A stretch of DNA of 64,000 bases from 2-02-FULL-66-14 sp037443705 (lineage in GTDB: Bacteria; Pseudomonadota; Gammaproteobacteria; Burkholderiales; SG8-39): contig JBBINV010000007.1 of the NCBI GenBank assembly GCA_037443705.1, forward strand, positions 1 through 64,000. The letters are read 5' to 3'. Under the pieces are notes generated by a model, which did not search any database, had not been told where the DNA came from, and was given only the letters and a program-made list of their open reading frames with translations. Made by a program: the position numbers and the translations under genes. Every line of letters begins with the position of its first letter. Positions within the stretch are counted from its first letter, which is position 1. Below, piece by piece: positions 41,977 through 50,059 of the stretch.

Positions 41977-42957
41977 ATGCGCAAGACTCTCATTGGCGTG
42001 GCACTCGCGATCGCCGCTGCGCCGGCCGCCGCGCAGCAGAAGCTCGACTTCATTCTCAACTGGGTGCCCGGGGGCGACCACGCACCCTACTACTACGCCA
42101 AGGCGCAAGGGTGGTACGCCAAGGAAGGAATCGATCTCAACCTCGAACCCGGCAAGGGATCGGCGCTCGCGGTACAGAAGGTTGGCGCGGGAGCCAACCC
42201 GATCGGTCTGGCCGACATGGGCAACGTCCTCATCGGCCGCGGCAAGGGCGCGGACCTCGTGGCCGTGTTCAACGTCTACGCCAATTCGCCGCAGGGCCTT
42301 TACTGGCTCAAGAGCTCCGGGATCAAGGGCATCAAGGATTTCCCGGGCAAGAAGATCGGCAACCCCGCCGCCGACGGCGCGCGCCCGATGTGGCCCGCGC
42401 TCGCCAAGGCTAACGGCATCGACCCCAAGTCGATCACCTGGGTGAACGTGGACGCCAACGCCAAGCTCTCGGCGCTGAAAGCCAAGTCCATCGACATCAC
42501 GACCTCGTTCTACAACATCCACCACATCTTCCAGCGCGAGCTCGGCGACGACATGGGCTTCGTAGCCTGGCGCGACATCGGCCTCAACCCCTACGGCAAC
42601 TCGGTGATCGTGAACGGCGAGTACCTGAAGAAGAACAAGGCACAGATCGGCAAGTTCGTGAGCGTCACGCAGCGCGCGTTCGCCGCCTGCGTGAAGGACC
42701 CGAAGCCCTGCGTGCAGGCGCTGGTGGACGCCAACGGCGCGCTCAAGTTCGACAACGAGCTCACCAACTGGGGGCTGGTCGAAGTGCTGATGAGCGACAG
42801 GTTCTCCAAGAGCGTCGCGCTCGGCATCCACGACGACGGCCGCATGAAGGCCGACTACGAGCTGGTGCGCGACTACGTGGGAATCGACAAGCCCTTCGAC
42901 GTCAAGACCACCTATACCAACGAGTTCCTCGACCGCTCGATCAAGATGACGAAGTGA
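41977..42957 (+). CDS. ABC transporter substrate-binding protein, NMT1/THI5-like
   Basis: 326 residues with a signal peptide ending PAAAQ (about 20). LNWVPGGDHAPYYYAKAQGW is the ligand-site start of the NMT1/SsuA-like fold, whose members bind pyrimidines, sulfonates or aromatic/aliphatic acids. GGAGGAGG before the ATG. Divergent from the operon carrying its permease and ATPase. Its 3' end overlaps that of the convergent SRPBCC gene by 17 nt. Confidence 0.9.
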   Translation: MRKTLIGVALAIAAAPAAAQQKLDFILNWVPGGDHAPYYYAKAQGWYAKEGIDLNLEPGKGSALAVQKVGAGANPIGLADMGNVLIGRGKGADLVAVFNVYANSPQGLYWLKSSGIKGIKDFPGKKIGNPAADGARPMWPALAKANGIDPKSITWVNVDANAKLSALKAKSIDITTSFYNIHHIFQRELGDDMGFVAWRDIGLNPYGNSVIVNGEYLKKNKAQIGKFVSVTQRAFAACVKDPKPCVQALVDANGALKFDNELTNWGLVEVLMSDRFSKSVALGIHDDGRMKADYELVRDYVGIDKPFDVKTTYTNEFLDRSIKMTK

Positions 42958-43456
42958 GGCGGCGCCAGAGCCGCTCCAGCCACAGGCGGAGCGGCCCTTT
43001 TGATTTTTTCGGAATGGTTGCTGGAACAACTGCGCCGAAGCGCTTTCCGAGGCATTCGGCGAACTGAGCGGTGCGCTCGGTGGCGCGCTTCTCGAACAGG
43101 CGATCGACGATCGCCTTCAGCTGCCCGGTGCCCTTCACGTCGAACAGGCTCGTGAGCTCGGTCCCCGAGCCGGTTTCCTGCAGCGCCACGTCGATCGTCA
43201 TCGTCAGGTGCTCGGCTCGGGCAACGGCGTGAAGGCGCCGGGGCGGCGTTTCCGACTCGATTTGCGCCCTCAGGTTCACGGTGAGCGGCACCACGCCGAC
43301 CTTTTCCTTCACCGTCAGCTCCGCGGTCCTCGCGTCCAGGATCTCGATGCGCTCGACGCCGGGAATGCAGGTGCAAAGCGACTCGAAGTCGCGCAGGAAT
43401 TTCCAGAGCTCCGCGGGGCGGGCGTTGACGGCGAACTTCGCCTCGCGGCGCGGCAT
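42941..43456 (-). CDS. SRPBCC/CoxG-like protein
   Basis: 171 residues. KFAVNARPAELWKFLRDFE and CIPGVERIEILD match the CoxG (CO dehydrogenase subunit G-like) START-fold proteins; a basic tail ends it. CoxG-type proteins help mature or tether molybdo-enzymes, but no CO dehydrogenase genes are nearby. The ATG shares its A with the stop of the FAD oxidoreductase gene (TGATG). Confidence 0.8.
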   Translation of the reverse strand: MPRREAKFAVNARPAELWKFLRDFESLCTCIPGVERIEILDARTAELTVKEKVGVVPLTVNLRAQIESETPPRRLHAVARAEHLTMTIDVALQETGSGTELTSLFDVKGTGQLKAIVDRLFEKRATERTAQFAECLGKRFGAVVPATIPKKSKGPLRLWLERLWRRLTSSS

Positions 43457-45015
43457 CAGTCCCACCACTTGTCGAGCTTGCAGTCCTCCGCGATCACGCC
43501 GGCGGCGTTGTGCCCGGCGCCTGCGTGCACGCCGCCGCCCGGGTGGCAGTAGCCGCCGCACATGTACAGGCCCTCGATCGGCGTGCGGTAATGGGACCAG
43601 CCGGCGAAGGGCCGGAAGTAGCCCATCTGGTCGGGCGTCATGTCGCCCACGACGTCCACCCCGTTCACCATGTTGTCGTTGTGCCGCACGGTGTCGGTGG
43701 GATCCTGGATGGTCATGGCGAGGATCTTGTCCTTCGTCATGTTGGGCGCATAGGAGCGCCACAGGCCGAGGAGGTGCTCGGCGTATTCCGCGCGGGCATT
43801 CTGCCAGCCTCCCTGAAGCGCGTAGGGCGCGTACTGCCACACGAGCACCGTGTGCCTGCCCGCAGGAGCCTGCGACGGATCGAAAAGCGTAGGCAGCGTG
43901 ATCTGCAGCATCTCCCGGCGGGGTGCGCGTCCGGCCGCGATTTCCCGGTACGCCTCGACCTGGTCCGCGACCGTGCCACAGAACATCTCCTGGCTGAACG
44001 CGCGGTGCACGTGGGGATTGTGAGCCCCGGCCCGGTACCGCGGCGGCTCCGACACCGCGAGGTGCAGGCAGAACAGCGACCGGCCGCGCGAGTGGTAGTT
44101 CCTGACTCGCGTCGCAAAGGCGGCCGGCAGGTGCTCCTCGCCCACCATCCCGAGAAAGCTCTTCTTCGGCTCCACGTTCGTGACCACCGCCCTGGCGGCG
44201 CCGATCCTCGTGCCATCGGCGAGCTCCACTCCCGCGGCGCGTCTGCCGTCAAGAAGGATGCGTTTGACTTCGGCATCCGTCCTTACCGCTCCGCCGCTCG
44301 ATTCGAGAGCCCGTTTCAAACCCTCCGCAAGCTGCTGCGAGCCGCCCACGCAGATCGGCGCCTCGGCCTTGAGAATGCGAAACAGCTGGATCCAGCCCTG
44401 CCCGAAGGCATCCGGCGGAAAGCCGAGCACCGTCAGGCGCGCGAGGAAATGCACTTTCACCTGCTCGTTCTCGAAGAGCTCGTCCAGGAGCTGCGCGGGC
44501 GTGCTCGCCTGCCACTGCATGAGCGCGCGGCCTTCCTCGGACTTCTCCAGTTCTGCGGTCTGCAGCGACGGCGGCAGCGGCGGCGAGTACATGAGAGGAA
44601 GATAAGTGGACTCGATGAATTCGCCGTAGTCCTCCACGAGCTGCGAGAAGGTGCCTGCGTCGCGCGCGGAGAACTTTGCGATTTCGGCCGCCATCTGCGC
44701 GGTGTCCCGGTACATCACCAGGCACCGGTGATCGGGAAAGATCGTCCCGCGCAGGTAATCGGGATACACGTATTTCACGCCGTGGCGCTCGAGTTCCAGG
44801 TCGCGGTACACCGGGCTCGAGGGGATGTGGGTATGCACCATCGAGCAGATGTTGTGCCTGAAGCCGGGCAGCGTTGCCTCTGCGGTGTGACAGCTGCCGC
44901 CGACGCGCGAGTTGCGCTCCAGCACCAGAACTCTGGCGCCGGCCTTCGCGAGATAGGCGGCGCAGGCGAGGCCGTTGTGGCCCGCGCCGATGACGATGAA
45001 GTCTACGTTCGCCAA
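43456..45015 (-). CDS. FAD-dependent oxidoreductase, phytoene desaturase-like
   Basis: 519 residues. Dinucleotide motif VIGAGHNGLACAAYLAKAG near residues 7-25, then the RVGG(S/G)xxT FAD motif. GLYMCGGYCHPGGGVHAGAGHNAA near the end is the FAD C-terminal motif of carotenoid-desaturase/retinol-saturase-like enzymes (shown here in two parts). Start is TTG at 45015, overlapping the HD-GYP stop by 13 nt; no ATG or GTG lies near. Substrate unknown. Confidence 0.85.
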   Translation of the reverse strand: MANVDFIVIGAGHNGLACAAYLAKAGARVLVLERNSRVGGSCHTAEATLPGFRHNICSMVHTHIPSSPVYRDLELERHGVKYVYPDYLRGTIFPDHRCLVMYRDTAQMAAEIAKFSARDAGTFSQLVEDYGEFIESTYLPLMYSPPLPPSLQTAELEKSEEGRALMQWQASTPAQLLDELFENEQVKVHFLARLTVLGFPPDAFGQGWIQLFRILKAEAPICVGGSQQLAEGLKRALESSGGAVRTDAEVKRILLDGRRAAGVELADGTRIGAARAVVTNVEPKKSFLGMVGEEHLPAAFATRVRNYHSRGRSLFCLHLAVSEPPRYRAGAHNPHVHRAFSQEMFCGTVADQVEAYREIAAGRAPRREMLQITLPTLFDPSQAPAGRHTVLVWQYAPYALQGGWQNARAEYAEHLLGLWRSYAPNMTKDKILAMTIQDPTDTVRHNDNMVNGVDVVGDMTPDQMGYFRPFAGWSHYRTPIEGLYMCGGYCHPGGGVHAGAGHNAAGVIAEDCKLDKWWD

Positions 45016-46229
45016 AGCGTCTCGAGGTCCGGAAAGCTCCAGCGCGCAGGATCCTCGCACGACACGATGCGGTCGCGCGCGGCGGCGCCTGCCAAGTCTA
45101 GCGTTTCGGGCGGGATTCGCGCCTGCGATTTCGTCGAGAAAAACACCTTCACCCGCGGCGCAAGCAGGGTCCCCGATTGCTCGACCACCACGCCGAGCCG
45201 CCCGGAGTGAAGCCGCACCAGCGACCCCGCCGGGTAGATGCCGACACTCTTCACGAACGCCTGGAACACCGTCTCGTCGAAATGACCCTTCGCCCAGGAG
45301 GCCATCTTGCGCAGCGCCTCCCCGGGATCCCAGCCCTTCTTGTAGGCGCGGTCCGAAGTGATCGCGTCGTAGACGTCGCACACCGCGCCCATCTTCGCGT
45401 ACAGGCTGATGCGCTCGCCCGGGAGCCGGTGCGGGTAGCCGCTGCCATCGACTTTCTCGTGGTGGTGCAGGCACACCTCGAGCGAGACTTCGGTCGCGCC
45501 GCGAGCTTCCGAAAGCATGCGGTGGCCTTCGACCGGATGCGTCTTCACCAGCGTGAACTCGGCATCGGTGAGCTTGCCGGGCTTGTTCAGGACCGCATCG
45601 GGGATCGCCATCTTGCCCACGTCGTGCAGGAGCCCCGCGAGGCCCGCCTCGCGCACCTGCGGCTCGCCGAGCCGGAGCTCGCGCGCGAGCGCGATCATCA
45701 GCCCGCACACCGCGACCGAGTGCATGTAGGTGTAATCGTCGGCGGTCTTGAGGCGCGCCAGGCTCACGAGCGCGCCCGGATTGCGCGCGACCGATTCCGC
45801 GATTTCCTCCACGAGAGGCGCCGCGCCGGCGGCATCGACGGCTCTTCCCATTCGCGCCTCGCTGAACATCGAAACGATCGCGCGCTTCGTCTCGGCGCAG
45901 ATGCGCGCGGCGCGCTCGATCTCCTCAGTGAGCGGGACGCGCGCCGGCGCCGTGGCGGCCTTCGGGACGGCCATCTCGATCGTCTGATCGATTTCCGCCT
46001 CTACCGCCTCCTTCGAGAGCCCCGACTCGACGTCCAGGCCTCTCGCCGTGTCGATCCAGACCTCGCGGATCCCGCTCTCCAGGATCCGCTCGATGTCGTC
46101 GCGCCGCCTGAGCAGGAACGAGGTGCGCCAGAACGGATGCTCCATCCACGAGCCGCAAAGCTCGTGGAGGTACATTCCCTCGCGGAGGTGCTCTACGCCG
46201 ATCCGCTTCAGCATATCGATGAATGCCAA
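45003..46229 (-). CDS. HD-GYP domain cyclic-di-GMP phosphodiesterase with DUF3391
   Basis: 408 residues. N-terminal DUF3391 (about 7-125). HD H202-D203 in LLHDVGKMAIPD, and the GYP signature HHEKVDGSGYP (256-266). It should hydrolyse c-di-GMP. Listed start is TTG at 46229; an ATG at 46214 (MLKRIGVEHL) is equally plausible. First of three overlapping genes with the FAD oxidoreductase and CoxG-like protein. Confidence 0.9.
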   Translation of the reverse strand: MAFIDMLKRIGVEHLREGMYLHELCGSWMEHPFWRTSFLLRRRDDIERILESGIREVWIDTARGLDVESGLSKEAVEAEIDQTIEMAVPKAATAPARVPLTEEIERAARICAETKRAIVSMFSEARMGRAVDAAGAAPLVEEIAESVARNPGALVSLARLKTADDYTYMHSVAVCGLMIALARELRLGEPQVREAGLAGLLHDVGKMAIPDAVLNKPGKLTDAEFTLVKTHPVEGHRMLSEARGATEVSLEVCLHHHEKVDGSGYPHRLPGERISLYAKMGAVCDVYDAITSDRAYKKGWDPGEALRKMASWAKGHFDETVFQAFVKSVGIYPAGSLVRLHSGRLGVVVEQSGTLLAPRVKVFFSTKSQARIPPETLDLAGAAARDRIVSCEDPARWSFPDLETLWRT

Positions 46230-46295
46230 TCATCGCCGTCCGGCGGCCGAGCGGTCGCGCGAGAAGAGGGAAGACCCGGCGGCTATTCGGGGTTG

Positions 46296-47141
46296 CTAGC
46301 CGAGCTCCGGACCCGCCGGGCAGCACACCAGCGACTCGTCGCCCGGCGCGCGCCGCGCGCCGCGCACCATGCGCGTGAACGGGCGCTGAAAGGCGAAGCC
46401 GAGCGATCCGAGCCACGCGCCGAGCGCCGCGTCGCGGTCCACGATGTCGACGTAAACAGGCGGCGTCACGCGCCGCAACGCTTCTTCAAGCAGGAACCGG
46501 GCTATCGCCCCGTCCTCCGCGATGAGGGGCCCAAGCTGGCAGGCCTCGCGGCCGTCGCGGCCGAAGACGAACCCGGCGATTTTTCCCGCGCGCTCGGCGA
46601 CGAGCGCCGCCTGCGGAAGCCGGCGCGCGAGATCCTTCAGCACGGCGCTTCGGCGCCCGCCGAAGGCGCGCCGGTCGAGTTCGAGGACCTGCGGCCAGTC
46701 CTTTTCCTCGAACTCTCGAACGCAATGGCGCTCGCGCCCCGGTTGTATCGATCTCCCTCCGAAGGCGAACCGCGCGAAACCCCACGTATCCCGGAAACCT
46801 TCCTGCGCGTACACCCCGCGGCCCGCGGGGGTGGCGTCGAGAATCGGGGTCTGACCCCTTTTTTCGAGGTCGGCGAGCGCGATCCGAAGCAGCCGCGTCG
46901 CGCAGCCCTTGCGCCGGTGGGCGGGATGCACGAGCACCATGCTGATCCAGGCGAAATCACCGTACGGAAGGACCATCGTGGAGGCGGCGAGCGTTCCCCC
47001 GGGAATCGCGAGGCCCCAGCCGTGGCCGAAAGACAGCATCAGCCGCCAGTCCGCCTCGTTCTGGTTCCAGCCGGCAGACACGGAAAGCGCGAGACAGCCG
47101 CGCAGATGCTCGATCCCCAGCGCATGCTCAGTACCTTCCAT
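46296..47141 (-). CDS. Tandem GNAT acetyltransferase
   Basis: 281 residues with two GNAT units (about 1-130 and 135-270). VLVHPAHRRKGCATRLLRIA is the acetyl-CoA motif of the first; the second is degenerate there (REACQLGPLIA). The coding sequence carries a GGGGTC(T)GACCCC palindrome at 46846-46858 that encodes RGQTP in frame. Overlaps the epimerase stop by 14 nt. Confidence 0.85.
   Translation of the reverse strand: MEGTEHALGIEHLRGCLALSVSAGWNQNEADWRLMLSFGHGWGLAIPGGTLAASTMVLPYGDFAWISMVLVHPAHRRKGCATRLLRIALADLEKRGQTPILDATPAGRGVYAQEGFRDTWGFARFAFGGRSIQPGRERHCVREFEEKDWPQVLELDRRAFGGRRSAVLKDLARRLPQAALVAERAGKIAGFVFGRDGREACQLGPLIAEDGAIARFLLEEALRRVTPPVYVDIVDRDAALGAWLGSLGFAFQRPFTRMVRGARRAPGDESLVCCPAGPELG
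46846..46864. repeat. GGGGTC-T-GACCCC palindrome plus T tract, REP-like core within GNAT
   Basis: Perfect 6-bp arms around one base, followed on the plus strand by TTTTTT. The core TCGGGGTC(A/T)GA is shared with the big palindrome at 32457-32515. Confidence 0.55.
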
Positions 47142-48162
47142 CGCGCGTCTCGAAATGCGTGGGCTTGCCCAGGCTCGGCATTCCGCGCGCGATCCAGTCG
47201 GCCTGCCAGTCGATCATGCGCTCGAGCGGCACGCGCGGCGGCCCGAACAGACGCCGGGCCGCAGCGGTGTCGACGAGCCAGGCGTTGGCAGCCTCCACGC
47301 CAGTGACGAGCGCTTTCCTGCGAAAACGCTTCCCGAACTCTTCCGCCAGCCACCGGACGCTGACCACCTGCGGCCCGCTCACATTGAGCGGCGAGGTGGG
47401 CGTGGTGCAATGCGCGAGGAGCCGCAGCGCCTGTTCGTTCGCCTCGCCCTGCCAGATGACGTTCACGTGCCCCATCGTGACGTCGACCGGCTCGCCGGCG
47501 AACACCTTGCGCGCCACGTCGTGCAGCACGCCGTATCGCATGTCGATCGCGTACTCGAGGCGCACCAGCCGCCCCGGCGTGCCCCAGCGGCGCGAGCCAT
47601 AGGCGAACGCCTGCTCGCGCGCGACGCAGGAATTCGCGTAGTCGCCGGGAGGAGGGACGGTGGGTTCGTTTTCGGCTGCCCCTGAAGTCCCGACCGAAAC
47701 ATACGGGTAAACGCAAGCCGTCGAGAAGGCGACGATGCGCGAATCCCGGAAGGTCTCGGCCACCATGAACGGCACGCCGGCGTTCATCGCCCAGGTAAAC
47801 GAGGGATCGCCTGCGGCGCCGAACTTGTGGCCGGCCATGAACACGACGTTCCTCGCGCGCGGCAGGCGCTCGAGCGCGCTGCGCTCCAGAAGATCGCAGG
47901 GAATGCACTCCACTCCCCAGCCTTCCAGCTTCTTCCTGACGTCCGCCTGGGAAAACCTCGCGACCCCGATCACCCGCTTTCGCGGCGCGGCGCGCCTTGC
48001 CATGCGCGCAAGCGTAGGACCCATCTTGCCGCCCACGCCGAGCACGAGGATGTCGCCGTCGGCGCGCGCCAGGTCCGCCTCGAGGGCCGGCGAGGATTCG
48101 GACATGAAGTCCTCCAGCCCGTCCGGATCGGCAAAACCGGCGGGAAGATCTCTATTAACCAT
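47128..48162 (-). CDS. NAD-dependent epimerase/dehydratase family protein
   Basis: 344 residues, extended short-chain dehydrogenase. ILVLGVGGKMGP is the Rossmann loop (about 38-49). STACVYPY holds the Ser region, but the expected YxxxK is not obvious, so catalysis may be altered. Start at the ATG at 48162 follows TATAAT-7 nt; an internal ATG at 48105 has a good GGAGG site and is an alternative. It diverges from a MetE-like gene over only 23 bp. Confidence 0.8.
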   Translation of the reverse strand: MVNRDLPAGFADPDGLEDFMSESSPALEADLARADGDILVLGVGGKMGPTLARMARRAAPRKRVIGVARFSQADVRKKLEGWGVECIPCDLLERSALERLPRARNVVFMAGHKFGAAGDPSFTWAMNAGVPFMVAETFRDSRIVAFSTACVYPYVSVGTSGAAENEPTVPPPGDYANSCVAREQAFAYGSRRWGTPGRLVRLEYAIDMRYGVLHDVARKVFAGEPVDVTMGHVNVIWQGEANEQALRLLAHCTTPTSPLNVSGPQVVSVRWLAEEFGKRFRRKALVTGVEAANAWLVDTAAARRLFGPPRVPLERMIDWQADWIARGMPSLGKPTHFETRDGRY

Positions 48163-48169
48163 CCGGTGA

Positions 48170-48177
48170 ATTATAAT
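48170..48177. promoter_or_regulatory. Palindromic ATTATAAT serving as -10 box in both directions
   Basis: TATAAT on the plus strand (48172-48177) ends 8 nt before the ATG at 48186. TATAAT on the minus strand (48175-48170) ends 7 nt before the ATG at 48162. Neither gene has a Shine-Dalgarno at these starts. Confidence 0.6.
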
Positions 48178-48185
48178 CCCCGGCC

Positions 48186-49226
48186 ATGCGCGAACCGCGG
48201 ATCAAGACCACCGTCGTAGGCTCCTACCCCGTGCCCGAGTGGCTCGCCGCCGCGCCCTCGGAGCAGGCGCTGACGGACGCGACGCGCGTGGTGTTGCACA
48301 CCCAGGAGCGCGCCGGGATCGACCTGGTGTGCGACGGCGAGCTCTACCGCTTCGACCTCAACCATCCCGAGACCAACGGCATGATCGAGTATTTCACGCG
48401 GCCGATGGAGGGGATCCGGAGCGACATCGGCTTCTCGGACTGGATCGAGTACTCGCGCGGCCCGGGCATGCGCTTTCGCACGCGCCCGCCGGGCGTCGTC
48501 GTGGGCCCCGTGGGCGCGGGGACGCTCAACCTGCCGATCCCGTGCGCACGCGCGAAAGCCCTTGCCGGCCGGCCGTTCAAGTTCACGCTGACCGGCCCCC
48601 ACATGCTCGCAAAGACGCTGCACGACCGTCACTACCGCGACGCCGAGAAGCTCGCGTACGCGATCGCCGGGGTTCTTGCCGAGCAGGTAAAGCGCCTCGA
48701 CGCCGACGTGGTGCAGGTGGACGAAGCCAATCTGCCGGGCCATCCCGGAGAGTGGAAGTGGGCGGCGGCCGCGATCAACAGGGTGCTGAAGGCGGTGCCG
48801 AAGAAGGCCAGGGCCGCGGTGCACCTGTGCTTCGGCAATTACGGCGGGCAGAGCGTGCAGAAGGGCACCTGGGCGAAGCTGATGGATTACCTAAACGCGC
48901 TCCACGTCGACCACATCGTGATGGAGTGCGCCCATCGCCCGCGCGAGGAGCTCGAGGTCTTCAGGGAGCTGCGGCGCGACATCGGCTTCGGCCTCGGCGT
49001 CATCGACATCAAGCGCACCGAGATCGAGTCCGCCGACGAGGTGGCGCGGGCAATCGAGCGGGCGGAAAGAATCCTCGGCAGGCGGAGAATCCGCTACGTC
49101 CATCCCGACTGCGGCTTCTGGATGCTCAAGCGCAACATCGCGGACGGCAAGATCCGCGCGCTGGTCGCCGGGCGCGACCTCTACGAGGGCCGCTCGCCGA
49201 GCGCTTCCAGGATGCCGCGGATATAG
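48186..49226 (+). CDS. Cobalamin-independent methionine synthase-like protein (MetE C-terminal domain only)
   Basis: 346 residues, UROD/MetE barrel without the N-terminal MetE domain. Zinc ligands by position: H213, C215 (VHLCFGNYG), E247 (VMECAH), C309 (HPDCGF). Core-MetE-type proteins transfer methyl groups to thiols, from folate or other donors. No ribosome-binding site. Whether it makes methionine or demethylates a catabolic substrate is open. 3' end overlaps the convergent isomerase by 46 nt. Confidence 0.85.
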   Translation: MREPRIKTTVVGSYPVPEWLAAAPSEQALTDATRVVLHTQERAGIDLVCDGELYRFDLNHPETNGMIEYFTRPMEGIRSDIGFSDWIEYSRGPGMRFRTRPPGVVVGPVGAGTLNLPIPCARAKALAGRPFKFTLTGPHMLAKTLHDRHYRDAEKLAYAIAGVLAEQVKRLDADVVQVDEANLPGHPGEWKWAAAAINRVLKAVPKKARAAVHLCFGNYGGQSVQKGTWAKLMDYLNALHVDHIVMECAHRPREELEVFRELRRDIGFGLGVIDIKRTEIESADEVARAIERAERILGRRRIRYVHPDCGFWMLKRNIADGKIRALVAGRDLYEGRSPSASRMPRI

Positions 49227-50023
49227 CCGATCGCGCGCGCAGCGGCGCCGGGCCCGTCGGGCACGTAGTCGAAGGGCTCCACCGCAATGTCCCCGTCGTA
49301 GCCGTGGCGCACCAGCGCCGCCACGAGCGGCGCGAAGCGCTGCTCGCCCTGGCCGGGTCCGCGCCGGTTGCGGTCGTTCACCTGCACGTGCGCGATCATG
49401 CCCGGCGGCAGCCACCGGTCCACGAGCGCCGCGAGAGGCGCCGTTTCCATGCGGCCCGCGGCGCTGCAGTCGAGCATGGTGCGCACCGCGCGGCTGCCGA
49501 CCGCCTCCACGATCCGCACCGCCTCCTCGAGCGTGTTGATGAGCGGGGTCTGCTCCGCAGCGAGCGGCTCCACGCAATACAGCACGCCCGCCTTCTCGGC
49601 GCGCTCGGCGATCGCGGCGAAGCACTCCTGCGCGCGCCCGAGCGCCGCCGCGCGCGTGTCGCCCGGATCGACACGCCGCTGCTGCGGCGAGCCGTGCACG
49701 AGGTAGCGCCCGCCGAGCGCGGCGCACAGATCGATCAGCGCGAGCATCACGTCGATGGTCTTGCCGCGCACCGCGGAATCGCGCGCGGAGATCGAGAGCC
49801 CCGCGGGCTTGAGGAGCAGCCAGTGCAGCCCCGTGATCGCGATGCCGGCGTCCTCGGCTGCCGAGCGCGCCGCCGCGATCTGCGCTCGCCCGAGCCGGTG
49901 CGGCTCCTCCGACAGCGTGTAGGGCGCGATCTCCAGCCCGTCGTAACCGAGCTTGGCCGCGTACACGCACTGCTGCGGGAACGGCATCGGCGCGACCACT
50001 TCGTTGCACAGCGCGATTCGCAT
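49181..50023 (-). CDS. Sugar phosphate isomerase/epimerase family TIM-barrel protein
   Basis: 280 residues. Metal ligand candidates are E of CVEPLAAE, D of MLDCSAAG, H of AHVQVND and E of AVEPFDY. Lies between the two MetE-like genes but on the opposite strand. Start at the ATG at 50023, with TATATT 7 nt upstream. Confidence 0.87.
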   Translation of the reverse strand: MRIALCNEVVAPMPFPQQCVYAAKLGYDGLEIAPYTLSEEPHRLGRAQIAAARSAAEDAGIAITGLHWLLLKPAGLSISARDSAVRGKTIDVMLALIDLCAALGGRYLVHGSPQQRRVDPGDTRAAALGRAQECFAAIAERAEKAGVLYCVEPLAAEQTPLINTLEEAVRIVEAVGSRAVRTMLDCSAAGRMETAPLAALVDRWLPPGMIAHVQVNDRNRRGPGQGEQRFAPLVAALVRHGYDGDIAVEPFDYVPDGPGAAARAIGYIRGILEALGERPS

Positions 50024-50030
50024 GCATCAG

Positions 50031-50036
50031 AATATA
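50031..50036 (-). promoter_or_regulatory. -10-like TATATT, probable leaderless promoter of the isomerase
   Basis: TATATT on the minus strand ends 7 nt before the ATG at 50023; no Shine-Dalgarno. Confidence 0.5.
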
Positions 50037-50059
50037 AACCCAACCACGGAGACATCGCC

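Noticed and set aside
48105..48162. Start of the epimerase at the internal ATG 48105
   Set aside because: It has a good GGAGG site, but the residues encoded upstream (LEDF-like) appear in relatives as I recall them and the 48162 start has a -10 at leaderless spacing; kept only as an alternative.
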